From contig NZ_JQKD01000044.1 in the NCBI RefSeq assembly GCF_000745855.1, forward strand, positions 1 through 41,245: 41,245 bases of DNA, read 5' to 3'. This DNA is from Xenophilus azovorans DSM 13620 (GTDB taxonomy: Bacteria > Pseudomonadota > Gammaproteobacteria > Burkholderiales > Burkholderiaceae_C). The notes below the pieces were generated by a model. It made no database searches. It was not told the origin of the DNA and was given only the letters and a program-made list of their open reading frames with translations. This document shows, piece after piece, positions 16,405-24,602 of the stretch. Position 1 is the first letter of the stretch. Every line of letters begins with the position of its first letter. Made by a program: the position numbers and the translations under genes.

Positions 16405-17172
16405 GTGAAAGCGCGATCCAGCCAGACCCAGGAGCCTGCGACCGTGAAGAAATCCGCCGTCAAGGCTTCCCCCGCGCCCGCCGCCGCCAAGGCGGCGCCT
16501 GCGCGCAAGACGGCCGCGGCGCCCACGGCCGCACCCGCCCCGGCTCCGGCCGCCGCGCCTGCTGCCGATGCGCCCGTGCCCCGTGCCCGCGCCTCGGCGC
16601 GGCTGGCGCAACTGACCGTTCCCTCCATGCCGCAGGCGGTGGCCTCGACCGCCGCCAAGGCCAGCTTCTCACAGACCATGTCCACTGCACTCGTTTCCCC
16701 GCCGCCCGTGGCCATCAAGAAAGACCCCAAGCTCGCCAACAACTGGAAGACCAAACCGGCCGAGGAACTCACCGACGCCGAGGTCATCGCCATGCCCGAC
16801 GGCGAGTACATGAACGAGAAGCAGATGGCCTTCTTCCGCCACAAGCTTCTGATGCTCAAGAAGGGCATCCTCGAGAACGCGGGCGAGACCACCGAGCACC
16901 TGCGCGAGGACACCGTCGTCGTGCCCGATCCGGCCGACCGCGCCACCATCGAGGAAGAGCACGCGCTGGAGCTGCGCACGCGCGACCGCGAGCGCAAGCT
17001 GCTCAAGAAGATCGAGCAGTCCATCGCGCGCATCGACGCCGGCGACTACGGCTACTGCGACGAGACCGGCGAGCCGATCGGCGTCGGCCGGCTGCTGGCG
17101 CGTCCCACCGCCACGCTGTCGCTGGAGGCGCAGCAGCGCCGCGAGCTCAAGCAGAAGATGTTCGGAGACTGA
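16405..17172 (+). CDS. dksA: DksA/TraR family RNA-polymerase-binding transcription factor, extended N-terminus, reduced zinc finger
   Basis: 255 residues, about 100 longer than E. coli DksA. The GTG at 16405 is chosen for its strong GGGAGGAG ribosome site; another in-frame GTG at 16444 lacks one. Residues 1-110 are Ala/Pro/Lys-rich and low in complexity. The DksA core starts at [28 protein letters not shown], followed by the coiled-coil with the acidic tip ([38 protein letters not shown]). The C-terminal finger reads [30 protein letters not shown], with one Cys where the classical protein has four, so zinc binding by the usual site is impossible. Cys-poor DksA types are known in alpha- and beta-proteobacteria. 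Role: ppGpp-linked control of rRNA and amino-acid genes. Confidence 0.92.
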   Translation: MKARSSQTQEPATVKKSAVKASPAPAAAKAAPARKTAAAPTAAPAPAPAAAPAADAPVPRARASARLAQLTVPSMPQAVASTAAKASFSQTMSTALVSPPPVAIKKDPKLANNWKTKPAEELTDAEVIAMPDGEYMNEKQMAFFRHKLLMLKKGILENAGETTEHLREDTVVVPDPADRATIEEEHALELRTRDRERKLLKKIEQSIARIDAGDYGYCDETGEPIGVGRLLARPTATLSLEAQQRRELKQKMFGD

Positions 17173-17204
17173 ACGGCGCGGCTTCCGCTTCCGATCACGC
17201 GCGC

Positions 17205-18761
17205 ATGGCCAGGGAAGAAGGCAACCGGCTGCTGTCCAAGGTGGCCAAGTTCGTCCGCAATCCGCTCAAGGATTGGTCGGAACTGGATGCGCCCGAGGGC
17301 GGCGGCGCCGCAGCGCCCGACACCGGCTACAGCCGCGAGGCGCTCAAGGAGATGATCGAGCGCCGGCAGCGCAACGACTTCGTGCGCCGCCGCGAGTTCG
17401 ACATGCTGCGCAAGCTGCGCCAGCGCGAGGCCGCGGGCACGCGCGAGGGCGGCACGCCGTCCTCCTTCCAGCTCAACAGTTCCGGCAAGACCGACGGCCG
17501 CGCCCTCACGCTCAAGAAGATCGACGAGATCGAGGAGCAGATGTCGCAGCAGTGGTGGAAGGGCCGCGCCGGCGGCGAGGCTGCCGCGGCCGGCGCCTCG
17601 CAGCCGGACCCGCTGGCGGCCCAGCATGCCCGCGCCTATGCCGACACCGCGCCCGGCGCGCCGCCGCTGGACGAGGGCGAGGGCGGCGAGGCTGTCGCCG
17701 CCGTGCCCACCCATGCCCATGCGCTGGATTCATCCCGGCTGGTGTGCGATACCCCGGCGCAGGAGGCGGCGCTGCGCTTCGCCCAGGGCGACGACGCCGG
17801 GGCCGAGGGCCTGCTGCTGCAGGCCGTGGCCGGCAGCGGCAGCCATGCCGACGACGACGAGACCTGGCGCGCGCTGCTCGACCTGTACCGGGCCACGGGC
17901 GACGCCGAGAAGTTCGCCGCCAACAGCACGCGCTATGCGCAGCGCTTCAAGCGGCCCGCGCCGGAGTGGAGGTCGCTGCGCCTGCTGGCGCACCACAGCC
18001 AGCAGCAGAGCGCGGACGAGGGCACGGTCGACTGGTATGCGCCCGAGCAGCTGGGCCGCGAGGGCCTGCTGCAGCTCACGCGGGCCCTGTCGCAGGCCGG
18101 CGCCGTGTGGCGGCTGGACTGGCGGCTGCTTCGCGGCATCGACGGCGACGCGGTCGCCCCGCTGGGCACGCTGTTCGCGCACTGGGCCGATGCGCCGGTG
18201 CAACTGCGCTTCGCCGGCGCCGAGCGGCTGGTCGCCGTGCTGGCCGAGGCCACGCCGCTGACGGTGCGCGGCACCGACCTGGCGTGGTGGCAACTCTACC
18301 TGTCGGTGCTGCGGGTGATGAACCTGCCCGACGACTTCGAGCTGGTGGCGCTGAACTACTGCATCACCTACGAGGTGGCGCCGCCGGCATGGCGCGACCC
18401 GGCAGGCAGCTATGCCTCGCTGGACGCGCCGCGCGCGAGCCGGCCGGGCGGGCTGCGCCTGGCAGGCGACGCCACCGGGCCCGAGGTTCTGCCCGGGCAA
18501 CTCTCGGGCGAACTCGCCGGCGACCTGGGCGCGACCTGCCAGCGGCTGGACGCCGAGCTGGCGGGCGCCGATGCGCCGGTGGTGTCGTGCGCCTCGCTGC
18601 TGCGCGTGGACGTCGCCGCCGCGGGCAGCCTGCTGAACTGGGTGAAGGCCTACGACGCCAGGGGGCGCCGCATCGAGTTCGTCGACGTCCATCGCCTGCT
18701 GGCGGCCTTCCTCGGCGTGGCCGGCATCGCCGACCATGCCGTGGTGACGCCGCGCCACTGA
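17205..18761 (+). CDS. STAS-domain-like protein of unknown function, hslV neighbour
   Basis: 518 residues, starting 32 nt after dksA. Residues 1-110 are charged and helical ([39 protein letters not shown]). A low-complexity Ala/Gly/Asp region follows. Residues ~180-250 look like TPR-type helices ([49 protein letters not shown]). The C-terminal ~90 residues resemble a STAS/MlaB domain: [49 protein letters not shown] similar central stretch ([39 protein letters not shown]) suggests a second, diverged STAS-like copy. Its position between dksA and hslV appears conserved in this lineage, as I recall. Function unknown; a scaffold or sensor role is inference. Confidence 0.75.
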   Translation: MAREEGNRLLSKVAKFVRNPLKDWSELDAPEGGGAAAPDTGYSREALKEMIERRQRNDFVRRREFDMLRKLRQREAAGTREGGTPSSFQLNSSGKTDGRALTLKKIDEIEEQMSQQWWKGRAGGEAAAAGASQPDPLAAQHARAYADTAPGAPPLDEGEGGEAVAAVPTHAHALDSSRLVCDTPAQEAALRFAQGDDAGAEGLLLQAVAGSGSHADDDETWRALLDLYRATGDAEKFAANSTRYAQRFKRPAPEWRSLRLLAHHSQQQSADEGTVDWYAPEQLGREGLLQLTRALSQAGAVWRLDWRLLRGIDGDAVAPLGTLFAHWADAPVQLRFAGAERLVAVLAEATPLTVRGTDLAWWQLYLSVLRVMNLPDDFELVALNYCITYEVAPPAWRDPAGSYASLDAPRASRPGGLRLAGDATGPEVLPGQLSGELAGDLGATCQRLDAELAGADAPVVSCASLLRVDVAAAGSLLNWVKAYDARGRRIEFVDVHRLLAAFLGVAGIADHAVVTPRH

Positions 18762-18795
18762 CCGCCGCACCCCCCGGGGCCGCGCGCCGCGGGCC

Positions 18796-18823
18796 TTGCA
18801 TCGGGGCGTTCCGGCCCCATCAT
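18796..18823 (+). promoter_or_regulatory. Candidate promoter of hslVU
   Basis: TTGCAT (18796-18801), a 16-nt spacer and CATCAT (18818-18823), followed by 6 nt and the hslV ATG. No heat-shock sigma-32 box is recognisable. The fit to sigma-70 is partial and there is no Shine-Dalgarno, so a leaderless message is possible. Confidence 0.3.
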
Positions 18824-18829
18824 GCTCCG

Positions 18830-19375
18830 ATGGAACAATTTCACGGCACCACCATCGTCAGCGTGCGCCGCGCCACCCCGCAGGGCGACCAGGTCGCCAT
18901 CGGCGGCGACGGCCAGGTCACGCTGGGCAACATCGTCATCAAGGGCTCGGCGCGCAAGGTGCGCACGCTGCACCACGGCAAGGTGCTGGCCGGCTTCGCC
19001 GGCGCCACCGCCGACGCCTTCACGCTGTTCGAGCGCTTCGAGGCCAAGCTGGAGAAACACCAGGGCCAACTGGCCCGCGCCGCCATCGAGCTGACCAAGG
19101 ACTGGCGCACCGACCGCGTGCTGCGCCGCCTGGAGGCGATGCTGGCCGTGGCCGACGCCACCACCTCGCTGATCATCACCGGCAACGGCGACGTGCTGGA
19201 GCCGGAGCAGGGCATCGTGGCCATCGGCTCGGGCGGCGCCTACGCCCATGCCGCCGCCAAGGCGCTGCTCGACAACACCGAGCTGCCGGCCGCGGACATC
19301 GTGCGCAAGTCCCTGGAGATCGCGGGGCAGTTGTGCATCTACACCAACATGCACCACACGATTGAAACGCTCTAA
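18830..19375 (+). CDS. hslV: HslV peptidase subunit of the HslUV protease
   Basis: 181 residues, the normal length. HslV forms the double-hexamer proteolytic core driven by the HslU unfoldase. The catalytic Thr is Thr7 in [14 protein letters not shown], exposed after removal of the first six residues. Other conserved stretches are [50 protein letters not shown] and [17 protein letters not shown], all as in E. coli HslV. It is transcribed with hslU, 151 nt downstream, separated by a diverged family B repeat. The start is fixed by the conserved N-terminal Thr context. Confidence 0.97.
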   Translation: MEQFHGTTIVSVRRATPQGDQVAIGGDGQVTLGNIVIKGSARKVRTLHHGKVLAGFAGATADAFTLFERFEAKLEKHQGQLARAAIELTKDWRTDRVLRRLEAMLAVADATTSLIITGNGDVLEPEQGIVAIGSGGAYAHAAAKALLDNTELPAADIVRKSLEIAGQLCIYTNMHHTIETL

Positions 19376-19383
19376 GGAGCGCG

Positions 19384-19490
19384 TCCCCCCAGTCTGCGCG
19401 CCGCGCGCTCCGCCAACCCCCCTTCTGCTGCGCGAAGGGGGGCGCACCCAGCGGCCTGGCAGAGCCAGTTCCGCGGGTGCCCTGGCGAAT
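19384..19490 (+). repeat. Diverged family B repeat between hslV and hslU
   Basis: The gap keeps the order of blocks seen at 16016 and 6084: CCCCCAGTCTGCGC, GCTCCGCCAACCCCCC, a G-run (AAGGGGGG), GCGGCCTGGCAGAGCCAG and TTCCGCGGGTG. Sequence identity is lower than between the other two copies. The C-run/G-run arms can still pair across the loop TTCTGCTGCGCG. Confidence 0.65.
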
Positions 19491-19526
19491 GCCTGTCCAT
19501 CCAGCCCTCACAGAGTCGAACACACC

Positions 19527-20852
19527 ATGTCCATGACACCGCAGGAAATCGTCTCCGAACTCGACAACCACATCGTCGGCCAGCGCGATGCCAAGCGCGC
19601 CGTTGCCATCGCCCTGCGCAACCGCTGGCGCCGCCAGCAGGTCGACGAGAAGCTGCGCGGCGAGATCACGCCCAAGAACATCCTGATGATCGGCCCCACC
19701 GGCGTGGGCAAGACCGAGATCGCGCGCCGCCTGGCCCGGCTGGCCGACGCGCCCTTCGTCAAGGTGGAGGCCACCAAGTTCACCGAGGTGGGCTACGTCG
19801 GCAAGGACGTGGATTCCATCGTCCGCGACCTGGCCGAGGTGGCCGTCAAGCAGACGCGCGAGGCCGAGGCTGCCAAGGTGCGCATGCGCGCCGAGGACGC
19901 GGCCGAGGAGCGCGTCCTCGACGCGCTGCTGCCCGGCGCCCGCGGCGCCGACGGCTCGGCGCAGGCCGACGGCGGCAACGCCACCCGCCAGGCCTTCCGC
20001 AAGAAGCTGCGCGAGGGGCAGCTCGACGACAAGGAGATCGAGATCGAAGTGGCCGAGCAGCGCGCGCCGCTGGAGATCATGGGCCCCGCCGGCATGGAGG
20101 AGATGACCGAGCAGCTGCGCGGCATGTTCAGCCAGCTCGGCGGCGGCCGGCGCAAGGCGCGCAAGCTGCGCATCGCCGAGGCGATGCGCCTGCTCACCGA
20201 CGAGGAGGCGGGCAAGCTGCTCAACGAGGAGGAGGTGCGCGCCCAGGCCATCGCCAACGCCGAGCAGAACGGCATCGTCTTCATCGACGAGATCGACAAG
20301 GTCGCCACCCGCAGCGAGGCGCAGGGCGCCGACGTCTCGCGCCAGGGCGTGCAGCGTGACCTGCTGCCCCTGGTGGAGGGCACGGCCGTCACCACCAAGT
20401 ACGGCGTGGTGCGCACCGACCACATCCTGTTCATCGCCAGCGGCGCCTTCCACATGAGCAAGCCCAGCGACCTGATCGCCGAGCTGCAGGGGCGCTTCCC
20501 GATCCGCGTCGAGCTGCAGTCGCTGTCGGTGGCGGACTTCGAGAGCATCCTCATCCAGACGCGCGCCTCGCTGGTCAAGCAGTACCAGGCGCTGCTGGGC
20601 ACCGAGGGCGTGACGCTGGAGTTCACGCCCGACGGCATCACCCGGCTGGCCACCATCGCCTTCGAGGTCAACGAGCGCACCGAGAACATCGGCGCCCGGC
20701 GCCTGTCGACCGTGATGGAGCGGCTGCTCGACGAGGTGAGCTTCGACGCCGCGAAGCTGGAAGGGCAGACCGTGCGCATCGACGCCGCCTACGTGGACGC
20801 GCGGCTGGCGGCACTAAGTCACGACGAGGACCTTTCCCGTTTCATCCTCTGA
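19527..20852 (+). CDS. hslU: HslU ATPase subunit of the HslUV protease
   Basis: 441 residues. AAA+ unfoldase that recognises and threads substrates into HslV. Walker A is GPTGVGKT (56-63), the pore loop GYVG lies in [18 protein letters not shown], Walker B is IVFIDEIDK (about 250-258) and the sensor/arginine region [16 protein letters not shown] is intact. The family-specific I domain lies at about residues 110-230 and contains charged helices. The C-terminal LSRFIL tail that docks into HslV to activate it is present. The conserved start [19 protein letters not shown] fixes the ATG at 19527. It ends 260 nt before mraZ, with two hairpins just after its stop. Confidence 0.97.
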   Translation: MSMTPQEIVSELDNHIVGQRDAKRAVAIALRNRWRRQQVDEKLRGEITPKNILMIGPTGVGKTEIARRLARLADAPFVKVEATKFTEVGYVGKDVDSIVRDLAEVAVKQTREAEAAKVRMRAEDAAEERVLDALLPGARGADGSAQADGGNATRQAFRKKLREGQLDDKEIEIEVAEQRAPLEIMGPAGMEEMTEQLRGMFSQLGGGRRKARKLRIAEAMRLLTDEEAGKLLNEEEVRAQAIANAEQNGIVFIDEIDKVATRSEAQGADVSRQGVQRDLLPLVEGTAVTTKYGVVRTDHILFIASGAFHMSKPSDLIAELQGRFPIRVELQSLSVADFESILIQTRASLVKQYQALLGTEGVTLEFTPDGITRLATIAFEVNERTENIGARRLSTVMERLLDEVSFDAAKLEGQTVRIDAAYVDARLAALSHDEDLSRFIL

Positions 20853-20883
20853 GGCGAGGTGCGGGCGGCGCCCACGCTTCACG

Positions 20884-20913
20884 AAGCACTTTCAGTGCTC
20901 TCGCTAAGTGCTT
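20884..20913 (+). repeat. Stem-loop after hslU with two alternative foldings
   Basis: AAGCACTT (20884-20891) can pair with AAGTGCTT (20906-20913), or its AGCACT with the nearer AGTGCT (20894-20899) across a 3-nt loop. The two pairings exclude each other. The flanking CCCACGCTTC upstream resembles the outer end of family A repeats. There is no T-run, so it is not a classic terminator. Confidence 0.7.
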
Positions 20914-20920
20914 ACTTCTA

Positions 20921-20968
20921 AACGACTTTCGAGGTGATTTGCTTCGCAGATTGCCTCGCTAAGTCGTT
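20921..20968 (+). repeat. Long near-perfect hairpin upstream of the mraZ promoter
   Basis: AACGACTT (20921-20928) pairs with AAGTCGTT (20961-20968), CGAGG (20930-20934) with CCTCG (20954-20958), and pairing continues with G-U wobbles to TTTGC/GCAGA around a TTC loop (20943-20945). The only break is a 1/2-nt internal bulge. It lies 32 nt before the candidate mraZ -35. No T-run follows, so a role as terminator is unproven; its right arm shares TCGCTAAGT with the preceding stem-loop. Confidence 0.8.
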
Positions 20969-21000
20969 GATTCCATTACAAAAAATAGCGACGTGCCGCG

Positions 21001-21028
21001 TTGCGCGCCCATCCTTTCCTGCTACAGT
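21001..21028 (+). promoter_or_regulatory. Candidate dcw-cluster promoter in front of mraZ
   Basis: TTGCGC (21001-21006), a 16-nt spacer and TACAGT (21023-21028), preceded by an A-rich stretch (20979-20985). The predicted start site near 21035 leaves a leader of about 78 nt. The MraZ repeats overlap the -10 and start-site region, which is where a repressor would act. Match to sigma-70 consensus is moderate. Confidence 0.5.
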
Positions 21029-21060
21029 GCAAAAAAGTGCAGTTAAGTGGGAAAAAGTGA
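21026..21060 (+). promoter_or_regulatory. MraZ operator: four AGTG repeats with 10-nt period
   Basis: AGTG occurs at 21026, 21036, 21046 and 21056, exactly one helical turn apart, separated by A-rich spacers. Known MraZ sites are short G-rich direct repeats (TGGGN in E. coli, AAAGTG-type in mollicutes) with 10-nt spacing just upstream of mraZ. The third unit here reads AGTGGG. This supports autorepression of the dcw operon by ring-shaped MraZ oligomers. Confidence 0.85.
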
Positions 21061-21112
21061 CGGCAGCCTCGCCTTCACGCCCCGACAACTGCCGAATCGG
21101 GGTTTCGGGGTC

Positions 21113-21541
21113 GTGTTTCAGGGCGCTTCATCGCTGAGTCTGGATGCCAAGGGGCGGTTGTCGGTGCCGACCCGGCATCGCGACGTCCTGCTGGCGACGG
21201 CCGGCGGCCAGCTCACGATCACCCGCCACCCCCACGGCTGCCTGATGATCTTCCCGCGCCCCGCGTGGGAGCAATTCCGCGAGAAGATCGCCGCGCTGCC
21301 CATGAACGCGCAGTGGTACAAGCGCCTGTTCCTCGGCAACGCCATGGACGTGGACATGGACGGCACCGGACGCGTGCTGGTGTCGCCCGAGCTGCGGGCC
21401 GCCGCCGGCATCCAGCGCGAGACCCTGCTGCTGGGCATGGGCAGCCACTTCGAGCTGTGGGACAAGGCCACGCACGACGCCAAGGAGGCCGAGGCGCTGG
21501 CCGCCATGGATCCCCAGTCGCTGCAGGACCTGGCCTTCTGA
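21113..21541 (+). CDS. mraZ: Transcriptional regulator MraZ
   Basis: 142 residues. The GTG at 21113 gives [27 protein letters not shown], the conserved MraZ start; an upstream in-frame GTG at 21047 falls inside the operator repeats and is rejected. A second AbrB-like half ([28 protein letters not shown]) repeats the DxxGR motif, giving the tandem SpoVT-AbrB fold that assembles into rings and binds spaced direct repeats. It is the first gene of the dcw cluster and normally represses its own promoter. The stop is followed 12 nt later by the TTG of rsmH. Confidence 0.96.
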   Translation: MFQGASSLSLDAKGRLSVPTRHRDVLLATAGGQLTITRHPHGCLMIFPRPAWEQFREKIAALPMNAQWYKRLFLGNAMDVDMDGTGRVLVSPELRAAAGIQRETLLLGMGSHFELWDKATHDAKEAEALAAMDPQSLQDLAF

Positions 21542-21553
21542 TGGGGCGGCCGC

Positions 21554-22480
21554 TTGAATACGCCCCTCGTCCACACCACGGTGCTGCTGCAGGAAGCCGT
21601 CGACGCCCTGCTGGGTGGGGCTGCGGCGCCCGGCGGCACCTTCGTGGACGCGACCTTCGGGCGCGGCGGCCACGCGCGCCGCATCCTGGAGCAACTGGGG
21701 CCGCAGGGCCGGCTGATCGCCTTCGACAAGGACCCGGAGGCGGTGGCGGAAGCGGGGCGCATCGCCGATGCGCGCTTTGCCATCCGGCACGAAGGCTTCA
21801 CGGGGCTGGGAGCGCTGCCCCCGGGCAGCGTGGCCGGGATCCTCATGGATCTCGGCGTCAGCTCCCCCCAGATCGACGACCCCGCACGGGGTTTTTCTTT
21901 TCGTTTCGACGGCCCCCTCGACATGCGCATGGACACCACGCGCGGCCAGAGCGCGGCCGAGTGGCTGGCGACGGCCGACACACAGCAGATTGCAGAGGTG
22001 ATTCGTGACTATGGCGAAGAACGGTTTGCTGTTCAGATTGCAAAGGCGATTGCTGCTCGCCGACAGGAACGGGGCCCAGTTTCAACCACCGCCGAGCTGG
22101 CCGAGCTCGTGGCTGGCGCGGTCAAAACCCGCGAGCCGGGCCAGAACCCTGCAACGCGCACATTTCAGGCTCTTCGGATTCACGTCAACGCCGAGCTTGA
22201 AGAGCTGCAACAGGCGCTAGGAGCGAGCCTGAACGTGCTGCAACCCGGAGGCCGGCTGGCGGTGATCAGCTTCCACTCGCTGGAAGACCGCATCGTCAAG
22301 CAGTTCATCGCCGCCCATTCGCGCGAGGTGTTCGACCGCCGCGCGCCCTTCGCCGCGCCCAAGGCGATGAAGCTGCGCGCGCTCGGGCGCGTGCGCCCGT
22401 CGGCGGCCGAGGTGGCGGCCAATCCGCGCGCGCGCAGCGCGATCCTGCGCGTGGCCGAACGCACGGAGGTGGCGGCTTGA
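21554..22480 (+). CDS. rsmH: 16S rRNA (cytosine1402-N4)-methyltransferase RsmH (MraW)
   Basis: 308 residues with a TTG start, the only start codon in frame between the mraZ stop and the conserved [16 protein letters not shown]-binding motifs: [26 protein letters not shown] and [20 protein letters not shown]. The inserted helical domain and the C-terminal [18 protein letters not shown] motif are intact, so the enzyme should methylate C1402 of 16S rRNA. Codon choice is odd in the middle: from about 21891 to 22230 many codons end in T or A, unlike both ends of the gene. A terminator-like hairpin plus T-run lies at 21878-21903. The stop overlaps ftsL (TTGA). Confidence 0.96.
   Translation: MNTPLVHTTVLLQEAVDALLGGAAAPGGTFVDATFGRGGHARRILEQLGPQGRLIAFDKDPEAVAEAGRIADARFAIRHEGFTGLGALPPGSVAGILMDLGVSSPQIDDPARGFSFRFDGPLDMRMDTTRGQSAAEWLATADTQQIAEVIRDYGEERFAVQIAKAIAARRQERGPVSTTAELAELVAGAVKTREPGQNPATRTFQALRIHVNAELEELQQALGASLNVLQPGGRLAVISFHSLEDRIVKQFIAAHSREVFDRRAPFAAPKAMKLRALGRVRPSAAEVAANPRARSAILRVAERTEVAA
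21878..21903 (+). terminator. Terminator-like hairpin and T-run inside rsmH
   Basis: CCCC-GCAC-GGGG (21880-21891), extendable by A-T and G-T pairs, is followed at once by TTTTTCTTTT. The T-run falls on GGT TTT TCT TTT CGT, codons whose GC-ending synonyms dominate elsewhere in this cluster. By shape this is an intrinsic terminator on the coding strand, within the second gene of the dcw operon. The short stem would make it weak or conditional. Confidence 0.5.
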
Positions 22481-22854
22481 TCACGCGCCTGAACCTCTTC
22501 CTGCTGCTGGCCGTGATCGTCACGGCCATGGTGCTGGTGCACACCCAGTACCGTTCGCGCCAGCTCTACACGCAGCTGTACCGGGCGCAGAGCGAGGCGC
22601 GCACGCTGGAGACGGAGTTCGAGCGGCTGCAGGTGGACAAGCGGGCCCAGGCCACGCCGCTGCGCATCGAGAAGCTGGCCAAGGAGCAGCTCAGGATGCG
22701 CACCACCACGCCGGCCATCACCCAGTACGTGCGCGCCGACGGTACGGTGATCCCGGGCGTCGCCCCGCTGCCGCCGGAAGAGGCCGCGCGCCAGGCCGCC
22801 GCGGCGGCAGTCGCCGGCCGCGCCGGCGCGGCAACCGGCAGGAGCGGGCGATGA
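22477..22854 (+). CDS. ftsL: Cell division protein FtsL
   Basis: 125 residues. TTG start overlapping the rsmH TGA. One membrane helix at about residues 4-21 ([19 protein letters not shown]) is followed by a periplasmic coiled coil ([38 protein letters not shown]) containing the leucine-zipper-like stretch typical of FtsL. The Ala/Arg-rich tail (about residues 97-125) is longer than in E. coli and low in complexity. FtsL forms a complex with FtsB and FtsQ that activates FtsWI. Position between rsmH and ftsI is diagnostic, since sequence conservation in this family is low. ATGA overlap with ftsI. Confidence 0.93.
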   Translation: MITRLNLFLLLAVIVTAMVLVHTQYRSRQLYTQLYRAQSEARTLETEFERLQVDKRAQATPLRIEKLAKEQLRMRTTTPAITQYVRADGTVIPGVAPLPPEEAARQAAAAAVAGRAGAATGRSGR

Positions 22855-24602
22855 GCACCAGCCGCAGCGTGCGCTACACCACCAGCCCCCTGCTGGCGAG
22901 CAAGACGCCGGTCTGGCGCAGCAAGTTCATCGTCGCCAGCATCGCGCTGGGCTTCGTGGTGCTGGCCGGGCGCGCGGTGTACGTGCAGGTGATCGGCAAC
23001 GACTTCTTCCTGCGCCAGGGCACGGTGCGCTTCGAGCGCACGCTGGCGCTGCCGGCCAACCGGGGCCGCATCCTCGACCGCAACGGGCTGATCCTCGCCT
23101 CCAGCGTCATCGCGCCCAGCATCTGGGCGATTCCCGAGGACATCGAGCGCGACGATCCGGACACCAAGGCCAGGCTGCGCCAGGTGGCCAAGCTGCTGGG
23201 CATGGCGCCCAAGGACCTGGACAAGAAGCTCGCCGACGAGGACAAGACCTTCGTGTGGATCCAGCGCCAGGTGGACGAGCCCATCGCCAAGCAGATCGCG
23301 GCGCTGAACATCAAGGGCCTGCACCAGACGCGCGAGTACAAGCGCCAGTACCCCGAGGGCGAGGCGGCCGCGCACGTGGTGGGCTTCACCAACGTGGAGG
23401 ACCACGGCCAGGAAGGCATCGAGCTGGCCTTCGACAAGGCGCTGGCCGGCCAGCCCGGCTCGCAGCGCGTCATCAAGGACCGCCTCGGCCGCGTGATCGA
23501 GGGCGTGGGCGAGGTGGTGCCGCCGGTGGACGGCAAGGACATTCAGCTCGCGATCGACAGCAAGGTGCAGTTCTTCGCCTACCAGAAACTGCGCGACGCC
23601 GTCACCGCCAACAAAGCCAGGGCGGGCAGCGTGGTGGTGCTCGACGCCGTCACCGGCGAGGTGCTGGCGCTGGCCAACTACCCCAGCTACTCGCCCGACA
23701 GGCGCCAGAACCTCACCGGCGAGCAACTGCGCAACCGCGCCCTCACCGACACCTTCGAGCCCGGCTCGACCATGAAGCCCATCACCGTGGCGATGGCGAT
23801 GGAGGCGGGCCGCATCAGGCCGCAGACCGTCATCGACACCTCGCCCGGGCGCTACCAGCTCGGCGGCTTCACCATCCGCGACACGCACAACTACGGCGCG
23901 CTCACGGTGGAGGGCGTGATCCAGAAGTCCAGCAACGTGGGCGCGCTGAAGATCGCGCAGAAGATGAGCCCGCACGAGATGTGGGACGTCTACACCGCGC
24001 TGGGCTACGGGCAGAAGCCGCAGATCGCCTTCCCCGGCGCCGTCAGCGGCCGGCTGCGCCCCTGGAAGACGTGGAAGCCGGTGGAGCAGGCCACCATGTC
24101 CTACGGCTACGGCCTGTCGGCCTCGCTGTTCCAGATGGCGCACTCGTACACCGCCTTCGCGCACGACGGCCGCGTCATCCCGGCCACCATCCTCAAGAGC
24201 AGCGAGCCGGCGGTGGGGGTGAAGGTGTTCTCGGCCGAGAACGCGCGCGCCGTGCGCAAGATGCTGCAGATGGCCGCCGGCCCCGGCGGCACCGGCCAGC
24301 GCGCGCAGACGGTGGGCTACTCGGTCGGCGGCAAGTCCGGCACGGCCCACAAGCAGGTGGGCAAGGGCTACGCCAGCAACAAGTACCGCGCCTGGTTCAC
24401 CGGCATGGCGCCGATCGACAAGCCGCGCATCATCGTGGCGGTGATGATCGACGAGCCCAGTGCCGGCCAGTACTACGGCGGCGCGGTGGCGGCGCCGGTG
24501 TTCAGCGAGGTGGTGCAGCAGACGCTGCGCATGATGAACGTGCCGCCGGACCTGGCCGTCAAGCCCCTGGTCGTGACCGAGGGCGTGGAGGAGAGCTTCT
24601 GA
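22851..24602 (+). CDS. ftsI: Peptidoglycan transpeptidase FtsI (PBP3)
   Basis: 583 residues. Septal class B penicillin-binding protein. A single N-terminal anchor at about 26-46 precedes the dimerisation/pedestal domain (RGRILDRNGLILASS). Catalytic motifs: SxxK with Ser306 (FEPGSTMKP), SxN at 360-362 (KSSNVGALK) and KSGT at 495-498 (GGKSGTAHK), the usual Thr of KTGT being Ser. It works with FtsW on lipid II at midcell. The start ATG overlaps the ftsL stop, and the stop overlaps the murE ATG by one base (TGATG). The pedestal-linker region REYKRQYPEGEAAAHVVGFT is also standard. Confidence 0.97.
   Translation: MSTSRSVRYTTSPLLASKTPVWRSKFIVASIALGFVVLAGRAVYVQVIGNDFFLRQGTVRFERTLALPANRGRILDRNGLILASSVIAPSIWAIPEDIERDDPDTKARLRQVAKLLGMAPKDLDKKLADEDKTFVWIQRQVDEPIAKQIAALNIKGLHQTREYKRQYPEGEAAAHVVGFTNVEDHGQEGIELAFDKALAGQPGSQRVIKDRLGRVIEGVGEVVPPVDGKDIQLAIDSKVQFFAYQKLRDAVTANKARAGSVVVLDAVTGEVLALANYPSYSPDRRQNLTGEQLRNRALTDTFEPGSTMKPITVAMAMEAGRIRPQTVIDTSPGRYQLGGFTIRDTHNYGALTVEGVIQKSSNVGALKIAQKMSPHEMWDVYTALGYGQKPQIAFPGAVSGRLRPWKTWKPVEQATMSYGYGLSASLFQMAHSYTAFAHDGRVIPATILKSSEPAVGVKVFSAENARAVRKMLQMAAGPGGTGQRAQTVGYSVGGKSGTAHKQVGKGYASNKYRAWFTGMAPIDKPRIIVAVMIDEPSAGQYYGGAVAAPVFSEVVQQTLRMMNVPPDLAVKPLVVTEGVEESF

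Noticed and set aside
20921-20990. Rho-independent terminator for hslU
   Set aside because: The hairpin is strong but is followed by GATTCCATTAC and then an A-run, not a T-run, in the direction of hslU transcription.
21047-21112. GTG at 21047 as an earlier mraZ start
   Set aside because: It lies inside the AGTG operator repeats and adds residues absent from the conserved MraZ N-terminus.
23930-24360. Loss of the KTGT motif in FtsI
   Set aside because: KSGT is a conservative variant and, as far as I recall, common in FtsI of this lineage; all other motifs are intact.
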